A DNA stretch of 64,000 bases, from positions 111,223,468 to 111,287,467 of the forward strand of contig OW121743.1 of NCBI GenBank assembly GCA_933228675.1, read 5' to 3'. The stretch is from Stomorhina lunata (lineage: Eukaryota > Arthropoda > Insecta > Diptera > Rhiniidae). Position numbers and translations under genes: made by a program. Shown here one piece after another: positions 25,901-40,900 of this stretch (positions are counted from its first letter, which is position 1; every line of letters starts with the position of its first letter). The notes beneath the pieces were generated by a model, which was not told the DNA's origin, searched no databases, and saw only the letters and a program-made list of their open reading frames with translations.

Positions 25901-28900
25901 AAAAATTTTTTACTAAAAATTTTCAATGAAAAAATTTTTTATATTTTTGATGTTAAATTTACATTGAACATTAAATGTGAAAAAACATTGTATGAACAAT
26001 TAAATATCGAAAATGTAAATTCCTAGAAAATTTTCAATAAAAACGTTTTCTGGGAAAATTTTTATAGCAAAAATTTTTAATGAAAAAGTTATATTCTATG
26101 AAAAAATTTTACATTGAAAATTGACGTCAAAGAATTGTATAAAAAAAAAATTTAAAATCGAAAACGAAAATTCCTAGAAAGTTTTTAATAAAAAAGAAAG
26201 AAAATAATTTTGTACCAAAAATTTTTAGCGAAAAATTTTTACATCAAAAATATTCTGTAAAAAAAATTTATATTGAAAATTGACTTTAAAAAAGTTATAT
26301 AAAAAATTTAACATCGAAAACTTAAATTCCTGGAAAGTTTTTAATAAAAAAAAAAATTACAGAAAAAAAATTTTTAGGGATAATTTTCAATAAAAAAATT
26401 TTACAATAAAAATATTCTATGAAAAAAATTTACATTGAAAATTAAATGTAAAAAAAACATTATATGAAAAATTAAACATCGGAAATATAAATTTTTAGAA
26501 AATGTTCAATAAAAACTTTCTCTGGGAAAATTTTTATAGCTAAAATTTTTAATGAAAAAGTTATCTTCTATGAAAAAATTTTACATGAATATTCGTTGGA
26601 AAAATTTTACATTGAAAATTGACGGTCAAAAAATTATATAAAAAATTTAACATCGAAAACGAATATTCCTACAAAGTTTTTAATAAAAAAGATTTTAGAG
26701 GAATAAATTTGTAGCAAAAATTTTTAACGAAAAAATTTTATATCGAAAATATTCTTTCAAAAAATTTAACATTGAAAACTTACTTAAAAAAAGTTATATG
26801 AAAAAATTTAACATCGAAAACGCAAATAACGTAAATTCCTAGAAAGTTGAATAAAAAAATTTTCTAGGAAAAACTTTTCAATGAAAAAATTTTACATCTA
26901 AAATATTCTACGAAAAAGATTTTACATGTAAAATTAACCGTGAAAAAATCATTATATGAAAAAATAATTAATCTAAAACATAAAAGAAACTACATTCAAC
27001 TTTTTCTGTGAAAAATATATACATTAAATTTTTTCTACTAAAAAAATTTACATCGAAAATATTGTACGACAAATATTTACATCGAAATATTTACATACAA
27101 AATTGTACTTAAAAAATTCTTATGAAAAAATTTTACATCTAAGACTTTTTATGATAATCAAAATTTTCTATTCTATGAAAAAATATTAAAATGAAATTTT
27201 GAACTCGTTATTTGCTATGAAAAAACAAAATACATCGAGAATTTTCTTTAAAATAAAATAAAAAATACATTGCAAAAATTCTATAGAAAATTCTACAGAA
27301 TAAATACGAATTATTATTGTGTCCAACTAATAAAGCGAAGATTATCATCTGAACAGAAACACACAAACATTTTTCATTTTTATCATTTCTTTATTTCCCA
27401 CATATTTGTTACAATAGTAAATAATTGTAATAAATTGGGATCTTAGTGCAATACACTACAGTAAAACTTTTTAAGGAATATTTTCATTAAAGAAATTTGA
27501 ACATCGAAAATATTCTATTATACGAAAAAATGTTTTATTGGAAATTTACTGTAAAAACATTATATGAAAAATATACATAACATCAAAAACACAAAAATTC
27601 AACTTCAAAAAAAAACTATACATTGAAAATATCGAAAACTCTCTACAAAAAATTTTACTTTGAAAATGTCTCATAAAAAATATTTACATCGAAAATTTAA
27701 AAAAAGTTAAAAATAATTTACTAGGTTTTCTAATTTTACAAAAAAATCTTGCAATAACATTTTTTAATGAAAATACCATCGAAACGCGTCGAGTAAAGGT
27801 TTCCCCACCAACATTTTTTGGTTTTATCCAAAAACTATTTATTACAATAATAAATAATTGTAATGAATTGGGATCTTAGTGCAATACACTACAGTAAAAC
27901 TATTTAATAAAATATTTTATATTAAAAATTTTCTATAAATAAATTTTTCATTAAAAATTAATTGCAAACAAATCTGTAGTATAAAATTTTGCAATAAAAC
28001 TTAAAAAAATATACTAGGAATTTTCTATGGAAAATATTTACATAAAAAAAAATATTACTTTCATTAAAAAATGTCTTTTAAAAAAATTAACATCGAAAAC
28101 GCAAAAAAAAAAATTATGAATAATACTTTAATACAAATATTCTATGAAAACTATTTACATTGAAAATTTTATGTAAAAAAATTTCACATCAAAATTTTTC
28201 TAATAAAAATTTTTTTTTTCTATGAAAAAATTTTACACTGAAATTTTTTTATGAAAAAATTATTGAAAATTTTCTATCAAAAAAATAAACATCGAAAATT
28301 TTAAGAAATTACTATGGACAATTTCTATGAAAAAAATTTCTACACTAAAAGTTTTCTATGAATAAATTCAACATGGAAATTTTTTTATATAGAATTTTAA
28401 ATTAATCAAAAATTCTTCCAATATGTGCCCCATTGTGCACGCAATCCATGTGTTTTTTTATTTAATTTTGATGTTTTTTGTTTTTGGTTCAAAATTCCGG
28501 ATAACAAATTTTCTTTATTCCATTTTTGCCCAAAGCATTTAAATATTTAACCTTAACAGTTTTCTAACAAGGTTTCTATAGAAAACTTCTTCTAGCTTTT
28601 ATTGTGAAAAGCAAACTTTTACCTCCATGAAGCTTTTGTTCTTTAAACAAAAAGACCAAAATTCTCAATATCATATCCAAACAAATTTTCAGACAAAAGA
28701 ACCAAAAATATTTAACTATGAAAAACTATTGTAAGGTTACCTTTTTTGAACTTGCTAAAGTTAAGAATAAGTTTAAGAAAACACATATGAGAAATTAACA
28801 AAGAAAAGAAAGAACCACTTGACTTTAGCCAGTCAGAAGTGAAAATTAACTTAAAAGGTGATTTCTTTTTTATATTAAAGCTTTAGTGCTTTTCAATTCG

Positions 28901-31900
28901 TGTCCTTCTCGAGTGTTTGATGTTATCAAAGTGCATTAGTAGAAACATGAAAAGATTCGTCTGCAGGTTTTTGGGTATGCACTTTGTGTTCTTTGGAGCA
29001 AAGGTATTAGTTTTGTGCATTTTTTTTTTCTTCAAACAAACCGTTGAGTTTAAGTTTACCCCAGGAGTGGGATCATAAAAGTCTCATAATAGTTTATTGA
29101 CCTCTTTGACACCGAACATATGTAAGAAATGGGAGACTAAGCATAAATATCTTTTAATAAAAATAAAAAATATTTTTTTCTAGTTTCGTTGGTCATGGAT
29201 TCCTTTTCCATGAATGGGATAATGTTCGTTATTTTTGTTATATTATATAAAAGTTTTCACTATTTGTTTTTCTGTTGTTTTCTATTGCAGCCCCGTTTAG
29301 CCGACACCCGCCGCCAGGCCATACATTGCGCTGACTTGGACTTGGAATACTATCGACTGCGTAGTTTTAGTATAACTTCACATGGAGTGTGTAATCTAGG
29401 AGACTCTTTAAGGTATTAAAGGAATTTTATTTTAAACAAAAATATTAAATATATTAAATAAAAAATCATAGAACTCAAGTTCTTATTTAAATTACATTAA
29501 TTTTCTTATTGTAACTGCAGAAGTCGCAGATCAAGATCAATTAATTCGGTGACATCAACGGGTACTTCTAACAGTGGCAAAGACAGACATAACAGGTGAG
29601 TCAAAGATTTAAATAAACTGAATTCTCGAAAGATTTCATTGTTTTCCATAGCAAATGTTTCAGATTTTCTATAGAAAATTTTTCAGATTTTCTATAGAAA
29701 ATTTTTCAGATTTTCTATAGAAAATTTTTCAGATTTTCTATAGAAAATTTTTCAGATTTTCTATAGAAAATTTTTCAGATTTTCTATAGAAATTTTTTCA
29801 GATTTTCTATAGAAAATTTTTCAGATTTTCTATAGAAAATTTTTCAGATTTTCTATAGAAATTTTTTCAGATTTTCTATAGAAAATTTTTCAGATTTTCT
29901 ATAGAAAATTTTTCAGATTTTCTATAGAAAATTTTTCAGATTTTCTATAGAAAATTTTTCAGATTTTCTATAGAAAATTTTTCAGATTTTCTATAGAAAA
30001 TTTTTCAGATTTTCTATAGAAAATTTTTCAGATTTTCTATAGAAAATTTTTCAGATTTTCTATAGAAAATTTTTCAGATTTTCTATAGAAAATTTTTCAG
30101 ATTTTCTATAGAAAATTTTTCAGATTTTCTATAGAAAATTTTTCAGATTTTCTATAGAAAATTTTTCAGATTTTCTATAGAAAATTTTTCAGATTTTCTA
30201 TAGAAAATTTTTCAGATTTTCTATAGAAAATTTTTCAGATTTTCTATAGAAAATTTTTCAGATTTTCTATAGAAAATTTTTCAGATTTTCTATAGAAAAT
30301 TTTTCAGATTTTCTATAGAAAATTTTTCAGATTTTCTATAGAAAATTTTTCAGATTTTCTATAGAAAATTTTTCAGATTTTCTATAGAAAATTTTTCAGA
30401 TTTTCTATAGAAAATTTTTCAGATTTTCTATAGAAAATTTTTCAGATTTTCTATAGAAAATTTTTCAGATTTTCTATAGAAAATTTTTCAGATTTTCTAT
30501 AGAAAATTTTTCAGATTTTCTATAGAAAATTTTTCAGATTTTCTATAGAAAATTTTTCAGATTTTCTATAGAAAATTTTTCAGATTTTCTATAGAAAATT
30601 TTTTAGATTTTCTATAGAAAATTTTTCAGATTTTCTATAGAAAATTTTTCAGATTTTCTATAGAAAATTTTTCAGATTTTCTATAGAAAATTTTTCAGAT
30701 TTTCTACAGAAAATTTTTCAGATTTTCTATAGAAAATTTTTCAGATTTTCTATAGAAAATTTTTCAGATTTTCTATAGAAAATTTTTCAAATTTTCTATA
30801 GAAAATTTATCAGATTTTCTATAGAAAATTTTTCAGATTTTCTATAGAAAATTTTTCAGATTTTCTATAGAAAATTTTTCAGATTTTCTATAGAAAATTT
30901 TTCAGATTTTCTATAGAAAATTTTTCAGATTTTCTATAGAAAATTTTTCAGATTTTCTATAGAAAATATTTCAGATTTTCTATAGAAAATATTTCAGATT
31001 TTCTATAGAAAATTTTTCAGATTTTCTACAGAAAATTTTTCAGATTTTCTATAGAAAATTTTTCAGATTTTCTATAGAAAATTTTTCAGATTTTCTATAG
31101 AAAATTTTTCAGATTTTCTATAGAAAATTTTTCAGATTTTCTATAGAAAATTTTTCAGATTTTCTATAGAAAATTTTTCAGATTTTCTATAGAAAATTTT
31201 TCAGATTTTCTATAGAAAATTTTTCAGATTTTCTATAGAAAATTTTTCAGATTTTCTATAGAAAATTTTTCAGATTTTCTATAGAAAATTTTTCAGATTT
31301 TCTATGGAAAATTTTTCAGATTTTCTATAGAAAATTTTTCAGATTTTCTATAGAAAATTTTTCAGATTTTCTATAGAAAATTTTTCAGATTTTCTATAGA
31401 AAATTTTTCAGATTTTCTATAGAAAATTTTTCAGATTTTCTATAGAAAATTTTTCAGATTTTCTATAGAAAATTTTTCAGATTTTCTATAGAAAATTTTT
31501 CAGATTTTCTATAGAAAATTTTTCAGATTTTCTATAGAAAATTTTTCAGATTTTGTATAGAAAATTTTTCAGATTTTCTATAGAAAATTTATCAGATTTT
31601 CTATAGAAAATTTTTCAGATTTTCTATAGAAAATTTTTCAGATTTTCTATAGAAAATTTTTCAGATTTTCTATAGAAAATTTTTCAGATTTTCTATAGAA
31701 AATTTTTCAGATTTTCTATAGAAAATTTTTCAGATTTTCTATAGAAAATTTTTCAGATTTTCTATAGAAAATTTTTCAGATTTTCTATAGAAAATTTTTC
31801 AGATTTTCTATAGAAAATTTTTCAGATTTTCTATAGAAAATTTTTCAGATTTTCTATAGAAAATTTTTCAGATTTTCTATAGAAAATTTTTCAGATTTTC

Positions 31901-34900
31901 TATAGAAAATTTTTCAGATTTTCTATAGAAAATTTTTCAGATTTTCTATAGAAAATTTTTCAGATTTTCTATAGAAAATTTTTCAGATTTTCTATAGAAA
32001 ATTTTTCAGATTTTCTATAGAAAATTTTTCAGATTTTCTATAGAAAATTTTTCAGATTTTCTATAGAAAATTTTTCAGATTTTCTATAGAAAATTTTTCA
32101 GATTTTCTATAGAAAATTTTTCAGATTTTCTATAGAAAATTTTTCAGATTTTCTATAGAAAATTTTTCAGATTTTCTATAGAAAATTTTTCAGATTTTCT
32201 ATAGAAAATTTTTCAGATTTTCTATAGAAAATTTTTCAGATTTTCTATAGAAAATTTTTCAGATTTTCTATAGAAAATTTTTCAGATTTTCTATAGAAAA
32301 TTTTTCAGATTTTCTATAGAAAATTTTTCAGATTTTCTATAGAAAATTTTTCAGATTTTCTATAGAAAATTTTTCAGATTTTCTATAGAAAATTTTTCAG
32401 ATTTTCTATAGAAAATTTTTCAGATTTTCTATAGAAAATTTTTCAGATTTTCTATAGAAAATTTTTCAGATTTTCTATAGAAAATTTTTCAGATTTTCTA
32501 TAGAAAATTTTTCAGATTTTCTATAGAAAATTTTTCAGATTTTCTATAGAAAATTTTTCAGATTTTCTATAGAAAATTTTTCAGATTTTCTATAGAAAAT
32601 TTTTCAGATTTTCTATAGAAAATTTTTCAGATTTTCTATAGAAAATTTGTTAGATTTTTCAAAATTTGAAAAATTTCTTTAGGAAATTTTTCAAATTTTC
32701 TATAGGAAATTTTTTAAATTTTCTATAAAAAAATTTTTAAATTTTCTATAGGAAAATTTTCAAATTTTCAATAGGAAAGTTTTTAAAATGTTTATAGGAA
32801 AGTTTTTAAATTGTTTATAGGAAAGTGTTCAAAATTTTCTAAATAAAATTTTTTAATTTTCTGTAGGAAATTTTTCAAATCTTCTAGAGGAAATTCAAAA
32901 TTTTTTGAAGAATATTTTTCAAAATTTTTAATTTTTTAATTTTTAATCGAACATTTCTTTCTTTAATTTAAATCACTTATCGAAATTGATATCTTCTTTC
33001 AAAGAAACCCGATTAAAATAAATGGGAAATGTTTTTTCCATTAAACATTAAAAGTTATTGTCTTAAATACAAAGAAATCTGTTTCTGTGGCATAAATATC
33101 ATCTTTTATCTCATTGCAACAGATGGAGTATGATCATTATTAATTCATTTTTTCTGGTATTTTCATAAGAAATTGATTTGAAATTGAATTTTTTCAAAGT
33201 AACCGACAAGATGAAAGACATCTCTTTGTAATATCTTTAACTTTATCTTCTTTTTTCCAGCAATGCTTCACGTACATCTGCTGATGTTTTATTTGAAAAT
33301 GAAAAAATAAATTCTGGTGGTGTCGGTGGCGGTGTCGGAGGAGGAGGTGGCGCTGGGATTACTGGTGGTAAGGCCCAAATACCCGTGTATAAAATTGCCA
33401 TGTTGGGAGCATCCGGTGTTGGGAAGACAACATTAACGTATCAATTTACAACATCCGATTATATTTGCGCCTACGATTTGAGTTTAGGTAAGTGCCAGTA
33501 AATTTCATTGACAAACACATTCACACAATTCTAAATATTTAGTTATGTAGAAGAAAATAAATTTCAAATACTTCGCCTGATTGAAAAAATGTAAACAAAT
33601 CAATAAAGTCGCTAAAGAATTTCTTTTTAAAATTTCTAATGCAAAGAGACAATTTATTTAAAGCCTACTTTTAGGGAATTTGTTGTGTTTATTGATGTGG
33701 TTTCGTCACTATTGTGTCGTTTTAATTTTGTGGCAGCAGATTCGTCTTTCAAAAACCATTACAAATTTTAATTTGAAATTAATTTTAGTGGCAGATTTTG
33801 TAATTGCTTGGGGTTTTGGATAAGTTAAAATGTTTCAAAGTTTTTGTTTAAAGTTTAAGTACAAAGTTTGTTTATAAAAAATCTTATAGTAGCTCTAAGA
33901 ATTTAAATACGCCTAAGGAATATTCTATGGGTAACCTACAAAACGAACAAATTTTAGCAGTTAACTAGTAATAAGACAACATTTTTTTATATCAAATTTT
34001 TTTCTAACGAAAATTTTTTGATATCAAAATTTTTTTAAAGAAAATTTTTTGATATCAAAATTTTTTCTAAAGAAATTTTTTGATATTTAAGTTTTTTCTA
34101 AAGAAAAAAATTTTCTATAGAAAATATTGAAAAATTTTCTATAGAAAATATTGAAAAATTTTCTATAGAAAATATTGAAAAATTTTCTATAGAAAATATT
34201 GAAAAATTTTCTATAGAAAATATTGAAAAATTTTCTATAGAAAATATTGAAAAATTTTCTATAGAAAATATTGAAAAATTTTCTATAGAAAATATTGAAA
34301 AATTTTCTATAGAAAATATTGAAAAATTTTCTATAGAAAATATTGAAAAATTTTCTATAGAAAATATTGAAAAATTTTCTATAGAAAATATTGAAAAATT
34401 TTCTACAGAAAATATTGAAAAATTTTCTATAGAAAATATTGAAAAATTTTCTATAGAAAATATTGAAAAATTTTCTATAGAAAATATTGAAAAATTTTCT
34501 ATAGAAAATATTGAAAAATTTTCTATAAAAAATATTGAAAAATTTTCTATAAAAAATATTGAAAAAATTTCTAAGGAAAATATTGAAAAATTTTCTATAA
34601 AAAATATGAAAAATTTTCTATAGAAAATATTGAAAAATTTTCTATAGAAAATATTGAAAAATTTTCTATAGAAAATATTGAAAAATTTTCTATAGAAAAT
34701 ATTGAAAAATTATCTATAGAAAATATTGAAAAATTTTCTATAGAAAATATTGAAAAATTTTCTATAGAAAATATTGAAAAATTTTCTATAGAAAATATTG
34801 AAAAATTTTCTAGAGAAAATATTGAAAAATTTTCTAGAGAAAATATTGAAAAATTTTCTATAGAAAATATTGAAAAATTTTCTATAGAAAATATTGAAAA

Positions 34901-37900
34901 ATTTTCTATAGAAAATATTGAAAAATTTTCTATAGAAAATATTGAAAAATTTTCTATAGAAAATATTGAAAAATTTTCTATAGAAAATATTGAAAAATTT
35001 TCTATAGAAAATATTGAAAAATTTTCTATAGAAAATATTGAAAAATTTTCTATAGAAAATATTGAAAAATTTTCTATAGAAAATATTGAAAAATTTTCTA
35101 TAGAAAATATTGAAAAATTTTCTATAGAAAATATTGAAAAATTTTCTATAGAAAATATTGAAAAATTTTCTATAGAAAATATTGAAAAATTTTCTATAGA
35201 AAATATTGAAAAATTTTCTATAGAAAATATTGAAAAATTTTCTATAGAAAATATTGAAAAATTTTCTATAGAAAATATTGAAAAATTTTCTATAGAAAAT
35301 ATTGAAAAATTTTCTATGAAAATATTGAAAAAATTTCTTTAGAAAATATTGAAAAATTTTCTATGGAAAATATTGAAAAATTTTCTTTAGAAAATATTGA
35401 ACAATTTTCTTTAGAAAATATTGAAAAATTTTCTTTAGAAAATATTGAAAAATTTTCTTTAGAAAATATTGAAAAATTTTCTTTAGAAAATATTGAAAAA
35501 TTTTCTTTAGAAAATATTGAAAAATTTTCTTTAGAAAATATTGAAAAATTTTCTATAGAAAATATTGAAAAATTTTCTATAGAAAATATTGAAAAATTTT
35601 CTATAGAAAATATTGAAAAATTTTCTATAGAAAATATTGAAAAATTTTCTATAGAAAATATTGAAAAATTTTCTATAGAAAATATTGAAAAATTTTCTAT
35701 AGAAAATATTGAAAAATTTTCTATAGAAAATATTGAAAAATTTTCTATAGAAAATATTGAAAAATTTTCTATAGAAAATATTGAAAAATTTTCTATTGTA
35801 AAATTTTCTATAAAAAATATGAAAAATTTTCTATAGAAAATATTGAAAAATTTTCTATAGAAAATATTGAAAAATTTTCTATAGAAAATATTGAAAAATT
35901 TTCTATAGAAAATATTGAAAAATTTTCTATAGAAAATATTGAAAAATTTTCTATAGAAAATATTGAAAAATTTTCTATAGAAAATATTGAAAAATTTTCT
36001 ATAGAAAATATTGAAAAATTTTCTATAGAAAATATTGAAAAATTTTCTATAGAAAATATTGAAAATATTTCTATAGAAAATATTGAAAAATTTTCATTAG
36101 AAAATATTGAAAAATTTTCTATAAAAAATATTGAAAAATTTTCTATAGAAAATATCGAAAAATTTTCTCTAGAAAATATTGAAAAATTTTCTATAGAAAA
36201 TATTGAAAATATTTCTATAGAAAATATTGAAAAATTTTCATTAGAAAATATTGAAAAATTTTCTATAGAAAATATTGAAAAATTTTCTATAGAAAATATT
36301 GAAAAATTTTCTATAGAAAATATTGAAAAATTTTCTATAGAAAATATTGAAAAATTTTCTATAGAAAATATTGAAAAATTTTCTATAGAAAATATCGAAA
36401 AATTTTCTCGAGAAAATATTGAAAAATTTTCTATAGAAAATATTGAAAATATTTCTATAGAAAATATTGATAAATTTTCATTAGAAAATATTGAAAAATT
36501 TTCTATAGAAAATATTGAAAAATTTTCTATAGAAAATATTGAAAAATTTTCTATAGAAAATATTGAAAAATTTTCTATAGAAAATATTGAAAAATTTTCT
36601 ATAGAAAATATTGAAAAATTTTCTATAGAAAATATTGAAAAATTTTCTATAGAAAATATTGAAAAATTTTCTATAGAAAATATTGAAAATATTTCTATAG
36701 AAAATATTGAAAAATTTTCATTAGAAAATATTGAAAAATTTTCTATAAAAAATATTGAAAAATTTTCTATAGAAAATATCGAAAAATTTTCTCTAGAAAA
36801 TATTGAAAAATTTTCTATAGAAAATATTGAAAATATTTCTATAGAAAATATTGAAAAATTTTCATTAGAAAATATTGAAAAATTTTCTATAGAAAATATT
36901 GAAAAATTTTCTATAGAAAATATTGAAAAATTTTCTATAGAAAATATTGAAAAATTTTCTATAGAAAATATTGAAAAATTTTCTATAGAAAATATTGAAA
37001 AATTTTCTATAGAAAATATTGAAAAATTTTCTATAGAAAATATTGAAAAATTTTCTATAGAAAATATTGAAAAATTTTCTATAGAAAATATTGAAAAATT
37101 TTCTATAGAAAATATTGAAAAATTTTCTATAGAAAATATTGAAAAATTTTCTATAGAAAATATTGAAAAATTTTCTATAGAAAATATTGAAAAATTTTCT
37201 ATAGAAAATATTGAAAAATTTTCTATAGAAAATATTGAAAAATTTTCTATAGAAAATATTGAAAAATTTTCTATAGAAAATATTGAAAAATTTTCTATAG
37301 AAAATATTGAAAAATTTTCTATAGAAAATATTGAAAAATTTTCTATAGAAAATATTGAAAAATTTTCTATAGAAAATATTGAAAAATTTTCTATAGAAAA
37401 TATTGAAAAATTTTCTATAGAAAATATTGAAAAATTTTCTATAGAAAATATTGAAAAATTTTCTATAGAAAGTATTGTAAAATTTTCTATAGAAAGTATT
37501 GAAAAATTTTCTATAGAAAATATTGAAAAATTTTCTATAGAAAATATTGAAAAATTTTCTATAGAAAATATTGAAAAATTTTCTATAGAAAATATTGAAA
37601 AATTTTCTATAGAAAATATTGAAAAATTTTCTATAGAAAATATTGAAAAATTTTCTATAGAAAATATTGAAAATATTTCTATAGAAAATATTGAAAAATT
37701 TTTATTAGAAAATATTGAAAAATTTTCATTAGAAAATATTGAAAAATTTTCATTAGAAAATATTGAAAAATTTTCATTAGAAAATATTGAAAAATTTTCA
37801 TTAGAAAATATTGAAAAATTTTCATTAGAAAATATTGAAAAATTTTCTATAGAAAATATTGAAAAATTTTCTATAGAAAATATTGAAAAATTTTCTATAG

Positions 37901-40900
37901 AAAATATTGAAAAATTTTCTATAGAAAATATTAAAAAATTTTTCCTTACAAAATATTGAAAAATTTTCTTTAGAAAATATTAAAAAATTTTCTTTAGAAA
38001 ATATTGAAAAATTTTCTTTAGAAAATATTGAAAAATTTTCTATAGAAAATATTGAAAAATTTTCTATAGAAAATATTGTAAAATTTTCTATAGAAAATAT
38101 TGAAAAATTTTCTATAGAAAATATTGAAAAATTTTCTATAGAAAATATTGAAAATATTTCTATAGAAAATAAAGAAAATATGCAAAAATTTTCAAAGAAA
38201 ATATTGAAAAATTTTCTTTAGAAAATATTGAAAACTTTTCTATAGAAAATATTGAAAATATTTCTATAGAAAATATAGAAAATATGCAAAAATTTTCTAT
38301 AGAAAATATTGAAAAATTTTCTATAGAAAATATTGAAAAATTTTCTATAGAAAATATTGAAAAATTTTCTATAGAAAATATTGAAAAATTTTCTATAGAA
38401 AATATTGAAAAATTTTCTATAGAAAATATTGAAAAATTTTCTATAGAAAATATTGAAAAATTTTCTATAGAAAATATTGAAAAATTTTCTATAGAAAATA
38501 TTGAAAAATTTTCTATAGAAAATATTGAAAAATTTTCTATAGAAAATATTGAAAAATTTTCTATAGAAAATATTGAAAAATTTTCTATCGAAAATATTGA
38601 AAAATTTTCTATAGAAAATATTGAAAAATTTTCTATGAAAATATTGAAAAATTTTCTATAGAAAATATTGAAAAATTTTCTATAGAAAATATTGAAAAAT
38701 TTTCTATAGAAAATATTGAAAAATTTTCTTTAGAAAATATTGAAAAATTTTCTTTAGAAAATATTGAACAATTTTCTTTAGAAAATATTGAAAAATTTTC
38801 TTTAGAAAATATTGAAAAATTTTCTATATAAAATATTGAAAAATTTTCTATAGAAAATATTGAAAAATTTTCTATAGAAAATATTGAAAAATTTTCTATA
38901 GAAAATATTGAAAAATTTTCTATAGAAAATATTGAAAAATTTTCTATAGAAAATATTGAAAAATTTTCTATAGAAAATATTGATAAATTTTCTATAGAAA
39001 ATATTGAAAAATTTTCTATAGAAAATATTGAAAAATTTTCTATAGAAAATATTGAAAAATTTTCTATAGAAAATATTGAAAAATTTTCTTTAGAAAATAT
39101 TGAAAAATTTTCTTAGAAAATATTGAAAAATTTTCTTTAGAAAATATGAAAAATTTTCTTTAGAAAAATGAAAAATTTTCTAAAGAAAATATTGAAAAAT
39201 TTTCTATAGAAAATATTGAAAAATTTTCTATAGAAAATATTGAAAATATTTCTATAGAAAATATTGAAAAATTTTCATTAGAAAATATTGAAAAATTTTC
39301 ATTAGAAAATATTGAAAAATTTTCTTTAGAAAATATTGAAAAATTTTCTTTAGAAAATATTGAAAAATTTTCTTTAGAAAATATTGAAAAATTTTCTTAG
39401 AAAATATTGAAAAATTTTCTTTAGAAAATATGAAAAATTTTCTTTAGAAAAATGAAAAATTTTCTAAAGAAAATATGAAAAATTTTTTATAGAAAATATG
39501 AAAAATTTTTTATAGAAAATATGAAAATTTTTTATAGAAAATATGAAAATTTTTTATAGAAAATATGAAAAATTTTCTATAGAAAGTATGAAAAATTTAA
39601 AAAATATGAACATTTTTTTATAGAAATTTCACAAAAATAAATTAAATAAAACAGAAATAGATATCAGATTTTTATTATAACGTTCCCTGAAACTCCTGCT
39701 GGCAATTTGGTCACAGACATAAAATACATAATTAAATTTTTATATTTTTTCTTTCAAGATTTCTTCCATAAAATATTTTTTAACATTTTCCTATAAATTA
39801 AAACGAATGAAGAAGAAAATAGTTTTTCTTGTTATTTTTAGTAGAGTCTCCTTTTGAAATAGAAAATAATGGCCGTAATGAAATTACCACAGAATGAACT
39901 AGAGTTTTAATTAGTCCTTTTTTTTGTATGTTATGGCAAATTGTGTTTGGCCAATTGTTTGTTGGGTAAATTCTTAGAAAGTAAGAAGAAAAAATATAAA
40001 ATGTTTGCTTTTGAAGGAGTAAGAAATAATATTTTGGATTAAATAAATAAGGAAAATATACTTAAATCCACTTAAAAAATCATTTATAAGAAACAGAATA
40101 GACTTCTAATTACCTATTAAATTGGGTCTTGTTGACATTAAGGTAATTTAGAAAATATGTTAAAAGTTGTTTAGTTGAAATAATTATCAGAAAGAACAAT
40201 TAAAGCAACATATGGTGCTACATCTTAATAATCTAAGAACTAACTTTCTTAACATCATAATCAGTTAATATGTTTTTAAAAAAGTTTTGCGCATAAAGAC
40301 CACCATTTACTCTTAACAGCTTTTCAGCGAAGTTATGATAATTCTCGGAATACGTTTAGCCTATACTTTGCTCATATGTATGTATTAGACCGGTTCCATT
40401 CCCATTGAAATAAAAATCTCATCGAAATTTTCCTAAAATTATTTAGAACTACCATTCGAATATCCTCATTTAAGCGGAATTGCCATAAATACATACAAAC
40501 ATACATACATAAACATAAGTGTTTTGAAAACATAGAACCATGTCAATGGCGTGTATTCCTCTGCCTGACTTTTCGCAGTAAACCACTAAAACCTCAAAGA
40601 AAACTTGATGCAAATGTAAATAAACAGAACCAAAACCTACAGCTTAAATAGAAATAAGCTCTAGAGCAAATACAGGGTGTCTAATGAAGGTTGATACAAA
40701 AGAAACTAAGAAAAGGTTCATTCCAAATCCCTAGTAAAATTCAAATGAAATTGTTAAGTTTTCGACGTCCACTTTTTAAGAAAATAAGTATAAATCCTTC
40801 CATTAAACTCTAGAATTATTAAGTTATTATTAGAAGTTATTAACTTGTCATTGACTAAACTAAGGGCTTATGATAAAAGATTGTCATGAGTCTATGATTA

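Larger units (their letters stand above)
25100..28420. repeat. degenerate about 29-bp repeat field with MITE fragments
   Basis: Decayed TTTTACATCAAAAATTTT plus TATGAAAAA units belong to the same family as 16.8-21.1 kb, with local duplications (for example TAAATTCCTAGAAAGTTTT blocks). It is interrupted by two MITE-like pieces. Confidence 0.75.
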
